Part shown: positions 26,088-33,180 of the stretch, piece by piece | How positions within the stretch are numbered: the stretch's first letter is position 1 | Layout of the letters: every line of letters begins with the position of its first letter | From: Nocardioides lacusdianchii | GTDB lineage: Bacteria > Actinomycetota > Actinomycetes > Propionibacteriales > Nocardioidaceae | Reading direction: 5' to 3' | Length of the DNA stretch: 64,000 bases | Assembly (NCBI RefSeq): GCF_020102855.1 | Contig: NZ_JADHZD010000004.1 | Span: 310,001-374,000 of the forward strand | Notes under the pieces: model-generated | Databases searched by the model: none | What the model saw: only the letters and a program-made list of their open reading frames with translations | Told to the model about the DNA's origin: nothing | Program-made: the position numbers and the translations under genes

Positions 26088-26462
26088 ATGACCATCAGCG
26101 AACTCGTCCGCGACCGCGCTGTCGACGTCAGGACCCAGACGGAGCCCCAGGCCCCGCTCGGAGCCCTGCACGACGCCGCCACCGGAGTGGATGAAGAGTT
26201 GCTGCCCTGCCGCGTCAACAACGCAGAGCTGTGGTTTGCCGAGTCCCCCGCGGACGTCGAGCACGCCAAGGCCCTGTGCACGGACTGCCCCGTGCAGGCG
26301 CTCTGCCTCGACGGAGCGCTCGAGCGGCGCGAGCCGTGGGGCGTCTGGGGAGGCGAGCTCTTCCTCCAGGGCGTGGTGATCCCGCGCAAGCGGCCCCGAG
26401 GCCGGCCCCGCAAGTCCGAGCAGGTCGCAGCCGCGACGCACAAGGACGGGGCCGCCGCGTAG
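26088..26462 (+). CDS. whiB7: WhiB7 redox-sensitive transcription factor
   Basis: A 124-residue WhiB protein. Fe-S ligands are C41, C64, C67 and C73 (PC...ALCTDCPVQALC). The sigma-A-binding turn GVWGGE is at 85-90. The C-terminal AT-hook RGRPRK (104-109) identifies the WhiB7 subfamily. WhiB7 works with sigma-A to activate intrinsic antibiotic-resistance genes after ribosome stress. A strong GAAGGAGGTG ribosome-binding site lies just upstream. Its place beside uvrD2 matches Mycobacterium tuberculosis (Rv3197A next to Rv3198c). Confidence 0.95.
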   Translation: MTISELVRDRAVDVRTQTEPQAPLGALHDAATGVDEELLPCRVNNAELWFAESPADVEHAKALCTDCPVQALCLDGALERREPWGVWGGELFLQGVVIPRKRPRGRPRKSEQVAAATHKDGAAA

Positions 26463-26520
26463 GCGCCACCGCAGCTCTCATCCCAGCTCCGACCGAGGAA
26501 GTACAGGAACCACACATCTC

Positions 26521-26715
26521 ATGAAGACCTACCGAAATGGACGCAACGACATGAATCTCATGCATGAAGAACTCGCGCGCGCACAAATGTCCGCGCGCCT
26601 GGGAGAGGCGCACGAACTGCGGCGGGGCCACCACCTCGCCCTGGCTCGCCGGATGAGCCGCAAGGCCGAGCTGGCCGCGCAGCAGGCACGCCTCGCCCTC
26701 GCTCGCGCGATCTGA
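26521..26715 (+). CDS. small basic protein of unknown function downstream of whiB7
   Basis: A 64-residue, highly charged, Arg/Ala-rich helical peptide (LARAQMSARLGEAHELRRGHHLALARRMSRKAELAAQQARLALARAI) with no known domain. AGGAA lies about 10 bases before the ATG at 26521; ATG 26551 is an alternative start. It begins 58 bases after whiB7 and may be co-transcribed with it. No function can be assigned. Confidence 0.5.
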   Translation: MKTYRNGRNDMNLMHEELARAQMSARLGEAHELRRGHHLALARRMSRKAELAAQQARLALARAI

Positions 26716-26774
26716 TCGGACCGGTCCCCGTCGTCGGGACCGCTCTCGCCCTGATCGCGGGTGAGCACGCACAG

Positions 26775-26817
26775 CACGAGCCGGTACGTCGTCACCGTGA
26801 CGACGTACCGGCTCGTG
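26775..26817. terminator. perfect 20-bp inverted repeat, probable terminator
   Basis: Bases 26775-26794 are the exact reverse complement of 26798-26817, around a 3-base centre. No T tract follows. It stands after the whiB7-linked small gene and before an independently promoted gene, so a terminator is the simplest reading. The symmetry would also suit a protein-binding site. Confidence 0.55.
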
Positions 26818-26839
26818 GTCGTCACGGGGCGTTCCGGAG

Positions 26840-26845
26840 TAGCCT
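26840..26845 (+). promoter_or_regulatory. -10 element TAGCCT, leaderless promoter of a small zinc-ribbon gene
   Basis: TAGCCT ends 7 bases before the GTG at 26853, with no ribosome-binding site. Confidence 0.5.
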
Positions 26846-26852
26846 CGCCCTC

Positions 26853-27020
26853 GTGAGCGACACCGTCACCTGCGCGTTCTGCGGCACGCAGGCGCCGGAG
26901 GCCGAGACCCTGACGTGGACCACCGCGGTCGAGAACGGCAGGCGCCGGTCCTTCTGCGACACCTGCTCGCGCACGCACCTGCGCGCGATGGAGGGAAAGC
27001 TCGACAGCGAGTGGTGGTGA
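26853..27020 (+). CDS. small zinc-ribbon protein
   Basis: A 55-residue ORF starting at GTG. Two CxxC knuckles (C7-C10 and C35-C38: TCAFCG and FCDTCSR) give a four-cysteine zinc ribbon, and the chain ends SEWW. The size, paired CxxC motifs and leaderless promoter support a real gene. Such proteins recur beside the whiB7 and metallopeptidase genes of actinobacteria. Function unknown. Confidence 0.72.
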   Translation: MSDTVTCAFCGTQAPEAETLTWTTAVENGRRRSFCDTCSRTHLRAMEGKLDSEWW

Positions 27021-27036
27021 GCAGGCGGAGCGCCGC

Positions 27037-27555
27037 TCAGGCGGTGTCGAACCAGTCGCACCCGCAGTAGGGGTGGCGGGTCCAGCGCCGTCCGGCTGGC
27101 AGCGGCTCGTGGTCGAAGCGCCACGAGGTCAGCCACGTGTGGGGCAGCTCGCCGCGGGACCATGCCTGGAGGTCGCGGGCCACCGCCCCGGCAGCGAGCG
27201 CCAGAAGCGGGCGTGGCAGCGGGGGGAGCCGGGTCGGGTCGCCCTCGTCGAGCACCGAGGCGGCCACGCACCGCGCACAGGGCCCCAGCCCGGGCGCGGC
27301 CCACGGCCCCACCTCGACGGCGTACGTCGTCGCGCCGACGAGCAGGTGGGGGAGCGAGGCCACGGTCCAGTCGTCGACCGTGGCCGACACCGTGCGGCCC
27401 GGGCCCACGCCGACGCCCACCGCGGCCTCCGGGTCGACGTGGACGCCGGCGGCCGCGAGAGCGGCGGTCACGGGTGCGGTCCACGCGGGCGGACAGTCGA
27501 GCTGCGCGCGCAGGGTGAGGGCGTACGGCCGGTCGTGGAGGAGCACGTCGTGCAT
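27037..27555 (-). CDS. E1-like/TOMM cyclodehydratase-related protein fragment, function unknown
   Basis: A 172-residue protein. The motif VGPWAAPGLGPCARCVAA resembles the VGPxVxPGxTACxRCL segment in the C-terminal half of ThiF/E1-like bacteriocin (TOMM) cyclodehydratase proteins. The end HPYCGCDW resembles their HPxCxC tail; together these would form the zinc tetrad CxxC/CxC. The adenylation (GxGxxG) domain is absent and the protein is about half the usual length. No precursor peptide or YcaO gene is near. ATG 27555 is preferred to an upstream in-frame start at 27600. Assignment is tentative. Confidence 0.5.
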   Translation of the reverse strand: MHDVLLHDRPYALTLRAQLDCPPAWTAPVTAALAAAGVHVDPEAAVGVGVGPGRTVSATVDDWTVASLPHLLVGATTYAVEVGPWAAPGLGPCARCVAASVLDEGDPTRLPPLPRPLLALAAGAVARDLQAWSRGELPHTWLTSWRFDHEPLPAGRRWTRHPYCGCDWFDTA

Positions 27556-27624
27556 GGCTCCACGCTCGCACCTGCGGGTGCCGCCAGGGGCGTCCTCCAC
27601 AGGACGCGTGCGATCGAAATGCGA

Positions 27625-27660
27625 AGCGGCGGCGCCACCGGATGGGTGGTCGCCGCCGCT
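27625..27660. terminator. hairpin downstream of the DUF5679 gene
   Basis: AGCGGCGGCG (27625-27634) pairs with CGCCGCCGCT (27651-27660), with an inner CCACC/GGTGG stem and a GGAT-type loop. On the minus strand a weak T-containing stretch follows. It sits 20 bases past the stop of the minus-strand small gene. Confidence 0.6.
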
Positions 27661-27679
27661 GTCAGCGCTGGGCCGAGGC

Positions 27680-27838
27680 TCAGGCCTTGCCGAGGATCCG
27701 GTTCAGGTTGGTGCCGCAGACCGGGCAGACGCCCTTGGCCATCTTGGTGCCCTTGTCGTTGACCTTGATCTCGCCCTCCGCCTCGCGCTTCTCCTTGCAC
27801 TTGACGCAGTAGAACTCACCGCTCCAGGTCTCCGCCAT
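27680..27838 (-). CDS. DUF5679 small zinc-ribbon protein
   Basis: A 52-residue protein with two CxxC pairs (C11-C14 in YCVKCKEKR and C38-C41 in CPVCGTNLNRILGKA). The layout and length fit the DUF5679 family, common in actinobacteria and chloroflexi, which resembles topoisomerase zinc ribbons. An AAGGAGG ribosome-binding site precedes the ATG. Function unknown; nucleic-acid binding is only a guess. Confidence 0.82.
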   Translation of the reverse strand: MAETWSGEFYCVKCKEKREAEGEIKVNDKGTKMAKGVCPVCGTNLNRILGKA

Positions 27839-28017
27839 GACGGCCTCCTTGCTCGTTACTTCTTGGTCGTCGCGGCGGGGTGGTCGAGGGGGAAGCCCGC
27901 CGGGGAACCCGGCGGTTGCCAGGGCTCCGTCGCCGACCCTACGCCACGCGTGGCCCACGCTCACGCACCCCACGCGCTGAGCGTGAAACCCCCTCTCGCG
28001 CCGACGGCCGCGATCAG

Positions 28018-28023
28018 TACCCT
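28018..28023 (+). promoter_or_regulatory. -10 element TACCCT, leaderless promoter of the enoyl-CoA hydratase gene
   Basis: TACCCT ends 6 bases before the ATG at 28030, with no ribosome-binding site. Confidence 0.5.
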
Positions 28024-28029
28024 CGACCC

Positions 28030-28836
28030 ATGTCCGACGCCCTTGAAGACCTCGTCCACCTGCGCCTCGAACGCCCGTCCGAGGGGGTCGTCGTGCTGAC
28101 CCTCGACAACCCCGGGATGCGCAACGCGATGAGCGACGAGATGACCTCGTCGTGGGTCGCCGCGATCGATTCGCTGGCCTCCGACACCTCGGTGCGCGCC
28201 GTCGTCGTGACCGGCGAGGGCAGCGCCTTCTGCTCCGGGGGCAACACCTCGTGGATCGCCAGCGAGCCGGACGCCAGCGTCGACGAGCTGCGTGCGCGGA
28301 TGATGCCGTTCTACCGGGCCTGGCTGTCGATCAGGAAGCTGGAGGTGCCGACCATCGCCGCGGTCAACGGGCACGCGATCGGCGCCGGCCTCTGCCTCGC
28401 GCTGGCCTGCGACATCCGCTACGCCGCAAGCGGCGCGAAGTTGGGCCTGCCCTTCAACAAGCTCGGCATGCACGCCGGCATGGCCGGCACGTGGCTGCTG
28501 CCGAACGTCGTCGGCCCGGCGCACGCGCGCGACCTGCTGCTCACCGGTCGCGTGGTCGAGGCCGACGAGGCGCTGCGCCTGGGCCTGGTCTCGCGTGTCA
28601 TCGACCCCGGGGCGTTCCTCGACGAGGTGCTCGAGACCGCCGCCGGGATCGCCGCCACCGCCCCGATCGCGGCCCGCCTGACCAAGGTCGCCCTGGCCGA
28701 CGGCGGTCATGCGGACTTCGAGTCGGCGCTGCAGTGGGAGGCGCTCGCCCAGCCGATGACGCTGGCGACCGCCGACCTCCAGGAGGGCATCGCCGCCGCG
28801 AAGGAGAAGCGCGCCCCGCAGTTTCGCGGCCGCTGA
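28030..28836 (+). CDS. enoyl-CoA hydratase/isomerase family protein
   Basis: A 268-residue crotonase-fold protein. The oxyanion-hole segments are GEGSAFCSGGNTSW and VNGHAIGAGLCLALACDIRYA. The usual first catalytic Glu position (in LGLPFNKLGMHAGMAGTWLLP) reads differently from classical hydratases, so the reaction could be hydration, isomerisation or hydrolysis. It shares an apparent operon with the PHP gene 12 bases downstream, but nothing else nearby points to fatty-acid oxidation. Confidence 0.85.
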   Translation: MSDALEDLVHLRLERPSEGVVVLTLDNPGMRNAMSDEMTSSWVAAIDSLASDTSVRAVVVTGEGSAFCSGGNTSWIASEPDASVDELRARMMPFYRAWLSIRKLEVPTIAAVNGHAIGAGLCLALACDIRYAASGAKLGLPFNKLGMHAGMAGTWLLPNVVGPAHARDLLLTGRVVEADEALRLGLVSRVIDPGAFLDEVLETAAGIAATAPIAARLTKVALADGGHADFESALQWEALAQPMTLATADLQEGIAAAKEKRAPQFRGR

Positions 28837-28848
28837 CGGAGGGCTGAC

Positions 28849-29883
28849 ATGACCACGAACGACCTCGGACCCGTCGCGACGCTGCGCCGCATCGCCTTCC
28901 TCATGGAGCGCCAGCGCGAGGAGACGCGGCGGATCGAGGCGTTCCGCAAGGCCGCCCGCACCATCCTCCCGCTTCCCGAGGAGGACGTACGCCGTCGCGC
29001 GGCCGCGGGCACGCTCACCGAGCTGCCCGGCATCGGACCGAGCACCGCAGCCGTCATCACGGACGCATGCAACGGCGTGGTCCCCGAGCGCCTGGTCGCC
29101 CTCGAGCGGACCGCCGGCCCGCTGGCCCCGGGCGGGGAGGAGCTGCGCGCGCTGCTGCGAGGTGACCTGCACTCCCACTCCGACTGGTCCGACGGCGGCT
29201 CTCCGCTGGAGGAGATGGCCATGACCGCGATGGAGCTCGGCCACGACTACCTCGTCCTCACCGACCACAGTCCGCGGCTGCGGGTGGCCAACGGCCTGAG
29301 CGCCGAACGGCTCGGACGCCAGCTCGACGTGGTCGACGCCGTCAACGACCACCTCGGGGGCAGCTTCACGCTGCTCAAGGGGATCGAGGTCGACATCCTC
29401 GACGACGGTGCGCTCGACCAGACCCCGGAGATGCTCGGGCGCCTCGACGTCCGGGTGGCGTCGGTGCACTCCAAGCTCAAGATGGAGCGCGACGCCATGA
29501 CGCGCCGCATGGTCGCCGCGGTGCGCAACCCCCACACCAACGTCCTGGGCCACTGCACGGGGCGCCTGGTCACCGGCAACCGCGGGACCCGCCCACAGAG
29601 CCAGTTCGACGCGCGCGCCGTCTTCTCCGCCTGCGCGGAGGAGGGGGTCGCGGTGGAGATCAACTCTCGACCCGAGCGACGCGACCCGCCGACGGCGTTG
29701 CTCGAGCTCGCCCGCGACCTCGGCTGCCTGTTCTCGATCGACTCCGACGCGCACGCTCCCGGGCAGCTCGACATGCTCGACTTCGGTGCGGCGCGTGCCA
29801 CCGAGGTCGGCATCGACCCGGACCGCATCGTCACCACCTGGGAGCGCGGCCGGCTCCTGGACTGGGCGGCCGCACGGCTGTGA
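28849..29883 (+). CDS. PHP-domain phosphoesterase with helix-hairpin-helix
   Basis: A 344-residue protein. The N-terminal part has a helix-hairpin-helix motif (LTELPGIGPSTAAVI, about residues 57-71), as in family X DNA polymerases. The PHP domain follows: GDLHSHSDWSDGG, LVLTDHSPRL, KGIEVDIL, VASVHSK, NVLGHCTGR, EINSRP and FSIDSDAHAPGQLD supply the metal-binding His, Asp and Glu ligands. This is the architecture of the C-terminal half of bacterial PolX without the polymerase domain. A metal-dependent phosphatase or 3'-end processing role is likely. Complete and intact. Confidence 0.87.
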   Translation: MTTNDLGPVATLRRIAFLMERQREETRRIEAFRKAARTILPLPEEDVRRRAAAGTLTELPGIGPSTAAVITDACNGVVPERLVALERTAGPLAPGGEELRALLRGDLHSHSDWSDGGSPLEEMAMTAMELGHDYLVLTDHSPRLRVANGLSAERLGRQLDVVDAVNDHLGGSFTLLKGIEVDILDDGALDQTPEMLGRLDVRVASVHSKLKMERDAMTRRMVAAVRNPHTNVLGHCTGRLVTGNRGTRPQSQFDARAVFSACAEEGVAVEINSRPERRDPPTALLELARDLGCLFSIDSDAHAPGQLDMLDFGAARATEVGIDPDRIVTTWERGRLLDWAAARL

Positions 29884-29921
29884 CCGGAGCGTTTCGCCGC
29901 CGCGCTGTGGGTGCGGGAGGC

Positions 29922-29927
29922 TAGGTT
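29922..29927 (+). promoter_or_regulatory. -10 element TAGGTT, leaderless promoter of the metallopeptidase gene
   Basis: TAGGTT ends 6 bases before the ATG at 29934, with no ribosome-binding site. Confidence 0.5.
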
Positions 29928-29933
29928 CGGCCC

Positions 29934-30476
29934 ATGAGCACGCCGCCCAGCACCCCCGAGGTGGAGGTGCGCCGCTCGCGCCGCCGTCGGCGTACGGTCT
30001 CGGCCTACCGCGACGGCGAGCGGATCGTGGTGCTGATCCCGGCGACGATGAGCAAGCGCGACGAGGCCACGTGGGTGGCCGACATGGTGGCGCGCATCGA
30101 GCGCCAGGAGCGGCGCAAGGTGCGCTCCGACGACGACCTCGTCGCCCGCGCGGCCAAGCTCAACGACCACTACTTCGGCGGCCTGGCCGTCCCGGCGTCG
30201 GTGCGGTGGGTGACCAACCAGAACGCCCGCTGGGGCTCGTGCACCCCCAGCGACCGCTCGATCCGGCTCAGCGACCGGCTGCAGAAGATGCCCGGCTGGG
30301 TGGTCGACTACGTGCTGGTCCACGAGCTCGCCCACCTGCTGGAGTCGGGCCACACCCCGCAGTTCTGGGCGTGGGTCGACCGCTATCCCAAGGCCGAGAA
30401 GGCCAAGGGCTACCTCGAGGGCTACAGCGCCGGCGCCCGCCTCGAGCCGCCGCCCGGCTCGGACGACGAGGAGTAG
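29934..30476 (+). CDS. YgjP/WLM-type zinc metallopeptidase
   Basis: A 180-residue protein with the zinc motif HELAHLLESGHTPQFW (HExxH plus a downstream His), preceded by RWGSCTPSDRSIRLSDRLQKMP. Together these are the signature of the YgjP (DUF45)/SprT-like family. Its targets are unknown. The first 25 residues are strongly basic (RRSRRRRRTVSAY). It is convergent with a Nudix gene, with only 4 bases between the stops. Confidence 0.85.
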   Translation: MSTPPSTPEVEVRRSRRRRRTVSAYRDGERIVVLIPATMSKRDEATWVADMVARIERQERRKVRSDDDLVARAAKLNDHYFGGLAVPASVRWVTNQNARWGSCTPSDRSIRLSDRLQKMPGWVVDYVLVHELAHLLESGHTPQFWAWVDRYPKAEKAKGYLEGYSAGARLEPPPGSDDEE

Positions 30477-30480
30477 AGCC

Positions 30481-31026
30481 TCAGCCGCGCAGCCGCGCTA
30501 CCGCGTCGCCGATGAGGCGCCGCATGTCGGGGTAGAGGTCCGGCAGGTCGTCGACCGCCCACCAGCGCACGTCCAGCGACTCCTCGCTCACGGCGTGCCC
30601 GGCATCGCGCGGAGCCGTGGCGAGGAACCGCACGTCGAGGTGGTGCACGACCGTCCCCGGGGCGCAGAACTCCACCGCGTGCTCGTCGAGGTCCAGCGGC
30701 ACCGGGTCGAAGTCGAGCGCGGCCAGCCCGGACTCCTCGTGGGCCTCGCGCAGCGCGACCCCGGCCAGCGTCGTGTCGCCGGGCTCGCAGTGGCCACCGA
30801 AGGCGAACCAGCCACCGGCCTTGCGGTGGTGGTTGAGCAGGACCGCGCTCGCGTCCGGGGCGAGCACGATGGTGCCGGCGGTGAGGTGGTCGGGCAGGCA
30901 GCCGCGCTCCATCCCGTCCGGGCGGGCGTCGAGGTGCCCCACGAAGCGGTCGCGCAGCTCGCGGTCGCGCGCGGACGGCGGCGTCCACCCGGACAGCACG
31001 GTCCGGGCGTCGTCGTGGAGGCTCAC
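30481..31026 (-). CDS. Nudix hydrolase
   Basis: A 181-residue protein. The Nudix box reads GHCEPGDTTLAGVALREAHEESGL, close to the GX5EX7REUXEEXGU consensus. Residues such as LLNHHRKAGGWFAFGGH upstream and the C-terminal DVRWWAVDDLPDLYPDMRRLI are typical of nucleotide-sugar or NTP pyrophosphatases; substrate unknown. GTG 31026 overlaps the stop of the upstream metalloprotease-like gene by 4 bases, so the two are coupled. Confidence 0.88.
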   Translation of the reverse strand: MSLHDDARTVLSGWTPPSARDRELRDRFVGHLDARPDGMERGCLPDHLTAGTIVLAPDASAVLLNHHRKAGGWFAFGGHCEPGDTTLAGVALREAHEESGLAALDFDPVPLDLDEHAVEFCAPGTVVHHLDVRFLATAPRDAGHAVSEESLDVRWWAVDDLPDLYPDMRRLIGDAVARLRG

Positions 31027-32342
31027 TCGCGGGTGTCGGGGCCGTCGAGCAGGTCGCGCAGGCCGGCGTCGAACTCCTCGTCCGACAGCGTGCCGGGCGC
31101 GACCGAGTCCTCGCGGAAGCCCAGCGGGTCGTCGAGGTCCGCGGCGGTGGGGAGCAGGTGCGGCGACATCCACACTCCGTCGCGGGCCTCGGCGCCCTGG
31201 CGGGTGCGCAGCGAGCCCCACAGCGTGGAGGCGTCGCGCAGCCGGCGGGGACGCAGCTCGAGGCCGACGAGGGTGGCGAAGGTCTGCTCGGCCGGGCCGC
31301 CGGCCGCGCGCCGGCGGCGTACGGTCTCCTGGAGCTTGGCCGCAGCGGGCATCCGCTCGGCGGTGGCCTGGCTGACGACCTCGTCGACCCAGCCCTCGAC
31401 GAGCGCGAGGGTGACCTCGAGCTTCTGCAGGGCGGCCTTCTGGGCGGCGGAGGGCTCGGGGTCGAACAGCCCGCCGGCGAGCGCGTCCTGCATCGCCGCG
31501 GGGTTGGCCAGGTCGACCTCGCGCAGCTTCTCCTCCATGCCGGAGGTGTCGAAGTCCATGCCCGCGCCGTACTCGGCGACCGCGCCGATGAGGTGGTCGC
31601 GCAGCCACGGCACGCCGGCGAAGAGCCGCTGGTGGGCCGCCTCGCGCAGCGCGAGGTAGAGCAGGACATCGTCGTCGGTGACGTCGGGCACCTCGTCGGC
31701 GAACGCCTTGACGTTGGTGGGCAGCAGGGCCGCCTTGCCGATCGGGCCGAGCGGGAGGCCGATGTCGGAGGCGCTCAGCACGTCGCCGGCGAGCGCGCCG
31801 AGGCCGCTGCCGACCTGCGAGGCCACCATGGCCCCGCTGGCCTTGCCAAGCATCGCCATCAGCGGTCCGGCGAGCTGGCGCATCTCCTCGGGCATCGCGT
31901 CGCCGAGGGCGGTCGTGGCGGAGCCGGCGATCGGCTCGACCAGCACCTTCCACACGTCGATGGTCTCCACGATCCACTCCGCGCGCGACCACGCGGCGGT
32001 GGTGCTGACGCCGGATGGGAACTCGGTGGTGGTGTCGAGCCAGTGGTCGGCCAGGCGTACGGCGTCGGCGACGGCTGCGGACTGGGCGGCGCTGACGGCC
32101 GGGTCGGGCTCCTGTGCGGCTGCGCGGCGCGCCAGGTCGGTCACGGTCTCCCAGTTGACCGGGCCGTCGTGCGGCGCGAACAGCGACTGCATCTGCGACA
32201 TCAGCGCGTTGAGGTCGGGCATGCCGCCACCCGCGCCGAAGCCGCCCATCTGCGAGAAGATCTGCTCGAAGGGGGTGCCCTTGAAGGGGTTGTTGTCGTC
32301 GGGGCCCTGACCGGAACCGGGGCCGCCGGGGGTGTCACTCAT
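31023..32342 (-). CDS. DUF2342/zinc-dependent metalloprotease-like family protein
   Basis: A 439-residue protein of the actinobacterial family that includes Mycobacterium tuberculosis Rv3195. The N-terminus is rich in Gly and Pro (MSDTPGGPGSGQGPDDNNPFKGTPFEQIFSQMGG). Conserved features are PVNWETVTDLARR, PMEEMR-like helices, LREAAHQRLFAGVPWLRDHL, where a gluzincin-type HExxH would lie but reads EAAHQ, and LALVEGWVDEVV. The family has been annotated as hydrolase, metalloprotease or coenzyme F420-associated protein; activity is unproven. ATG 32342 is 7 bases after a -10 element. Confidence 0.8.
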   Translation of the reverse strand: MSDTPGGPGSGQGPDDNNPFKGTPFEQIFSQMGGFGAGGGMPDLNALMSQMQSLFAPHDGPVNWETVTDLARRAAAQEPDPAVSAAQSAAVADAVRLADHWLDTTTEFPSGVSTTAAWSRAEWIVETIDVWKVLVEPIAGSATTALGDAMPEEMRQLAGPLMAMLGKASGAMVASQVGSGLGALAGDVLSASDIGLPLGPIGKAALLPTNVKAFADEVPDVTDDDVLLYLALREAAHQRLFAGVPWLRDHLIGAVAEYGAGMDFDTSGMEEKLREVDLANPAAMQDALAGGLFDPEPSAAQKAALQKLEVTLALVEGWVDEVVSQATAERMPAAAKLQETVRRRRAAGGPAEQTFATLVGLELRPRRLRDASTLWGSLRTRQGAEARDGVWMSPHLLPTAADLDDPLGFREDSVAPGTLSDEEFDAGLRDLLDGPDTRE

Positions 32343-32349
32343 GCCTCCC

Positions 32350-32355
32350 ACGTTA
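32350..32355 (-). promoter_or_regulatory. -10 element TAACGT, leaderless promoter of the DUF2342 gene
   Basis: On the minus strand TAACGT ends 7 bases before the ATG at 32342. The divergent moaE -10 lies about 50 bases away. Confidence 0.5.
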
Positions 32356-32403
32356 CCCACCTCGCCCAGACCCGCGCGGCCCCCCGCAGCGCGTCCCTCG
32401 TCC

Positions 32404-32409
32404 TACACT
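32404..32409 (+). promoter_or_regulatory. -10 element TACACT, leaderless promoter of moaE
   Basis: TACACT ends 7 bases before the GTG at 32417, with no ribosome-binding site. Confidence 0.5.
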
Positions 32410-32416
32410 CGGGCCC

Positions 32417-32842
32417 GTGACCGACCTCCTGCGCCTCGTCGACATCCGCGACACCCCGCTCGACGTGACCGAGGTCCTCGACGCCCTGGGCGACGACGGC
32501 GCCGGCGGGCTGACGCTCTTCGTCGGCCAGGTCCGCGACCACGACGGTGGCAAGGGGGTGACGGCCCTCGACTACTCGGCCCACCCGACGGCCCTGGCCC
32601 GCCTCGAGGACGTGTGCCGCCGTGTCGCCGCCGCCCACGACGTACGCGGTGTGGCGGCGGTCCACCGCGTCGGCCAGCTGCGCATCGGCGACCTCGCGGT
32701 GGTCGTCGCCACCACGGCCGCCCACCGCGGCGACGCCTTCGCCGCGTCGCGCGACCTGATCGACACCCTCAAGGCCGAGGTGCCGATCTGGAAGCACCAG
32801 GTCTTCGACGACGCGAGCGAGGAGTGGGTCGGCACGCCGTAG
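32417..32842 (+). CDS. moaE: molybdopterin synthase catalytic subunit
   Basis: A 141-residue MoaE. Typical motifs are GGLTLFVGQVRDHDGGKGVTALDYSAHP, HRVGQLRIGDLAVVVATTAAHRGDAF and EVPIWKHQVFDDASEEWVG, where the WKHQ lysine is an active-site residue. MoaE with thiocarboxylated MoaD converts precursor Z to molybdopterin. No other moa gene lies in the window, so it is a solitary copy here; lone moaE genes are common in actinobacteria. Confidence 0.92.
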   Translation: MTDLLRLVDIRDTPLDVTEVLDALGDDGAGGLTLFVGQVRDHDGGKGVTALDYSAHPTALARLEDVCRRVAAAHDVRGVAAVHRVGQLRIGDLAVVVATTAAHRGDAFAASRDLIDTLKAEVPIWKHQVFDDASEEWVGTP

Positions 32843-32872
32843 CGCCTGCCCCGCCGCGGCCGCGCGGGCGCC

Positions 32873-32878
32873 TAGGCT
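32873..32878 (+). promoter_or_regulatory. -10 element TAGGCT, leaderless promoter of the small membrane protein gene
   Basis: TAGGCT ends 6 bases before the GTG at 32885, with no ribosome-binding site. Confidence 0.5.
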
Positions 32879-32884
32879 CGGCTC

Positions 32885-33142
32885 GTGGAGATCCTGCTGT
32901 GGCTCGTGCCGACCGTCGTGCTGACGGGCGCGGCGATGCTGTGGGTCTCGTGGGTCAGCCGCGACGGCCGCGGCGAGGTCGACCGCGACGTCGCCGTCGA
33001 GCGCCTCGGCAAGGCCCTCGCCAAGGACCTGCCCGCCGGCACCCGGCGTACGGCCGCACCTGCGCGCGACCGCAGCACGGGCATCGCGGTGCGGCCGAGC
33101 CACGGTCCCGGCGCTGCCGGCACCACTCGCCGCGCGTCCTAG
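32885..33142 (+). CDS. small membrane protein of unknown function
   Basis: An 85-residue protein with one N-terminal membrane helix (EILLWLVPTVVLTGAAMLWVSWV) and a charged, disordered cytosolic tail rich in Arg, Ala and Pro. No family is recognised. The well-formed promoter and its position between two conserved genes support it being real. Confidence 0.65.
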   Translation: MEILLWLVPTVVLTGAAMLWVSWVSRDGRGEVDRDVAVERLGKALAKDLPAGTRRTAAPARDRSTGIAVRPSHGPGAAGTTRRAS

Positions 33143-33180
33143 TTGTCGCGCGGTTGCGGTCGTTTGAGAGAGTTGCGCCC

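Noticed and set aside
27037..27600. A complete TOMM/bacteriocin cluster around the E1-like gene
   Set aside because: No YcaO gene, precursor peptide, protease or transporter is next to it.
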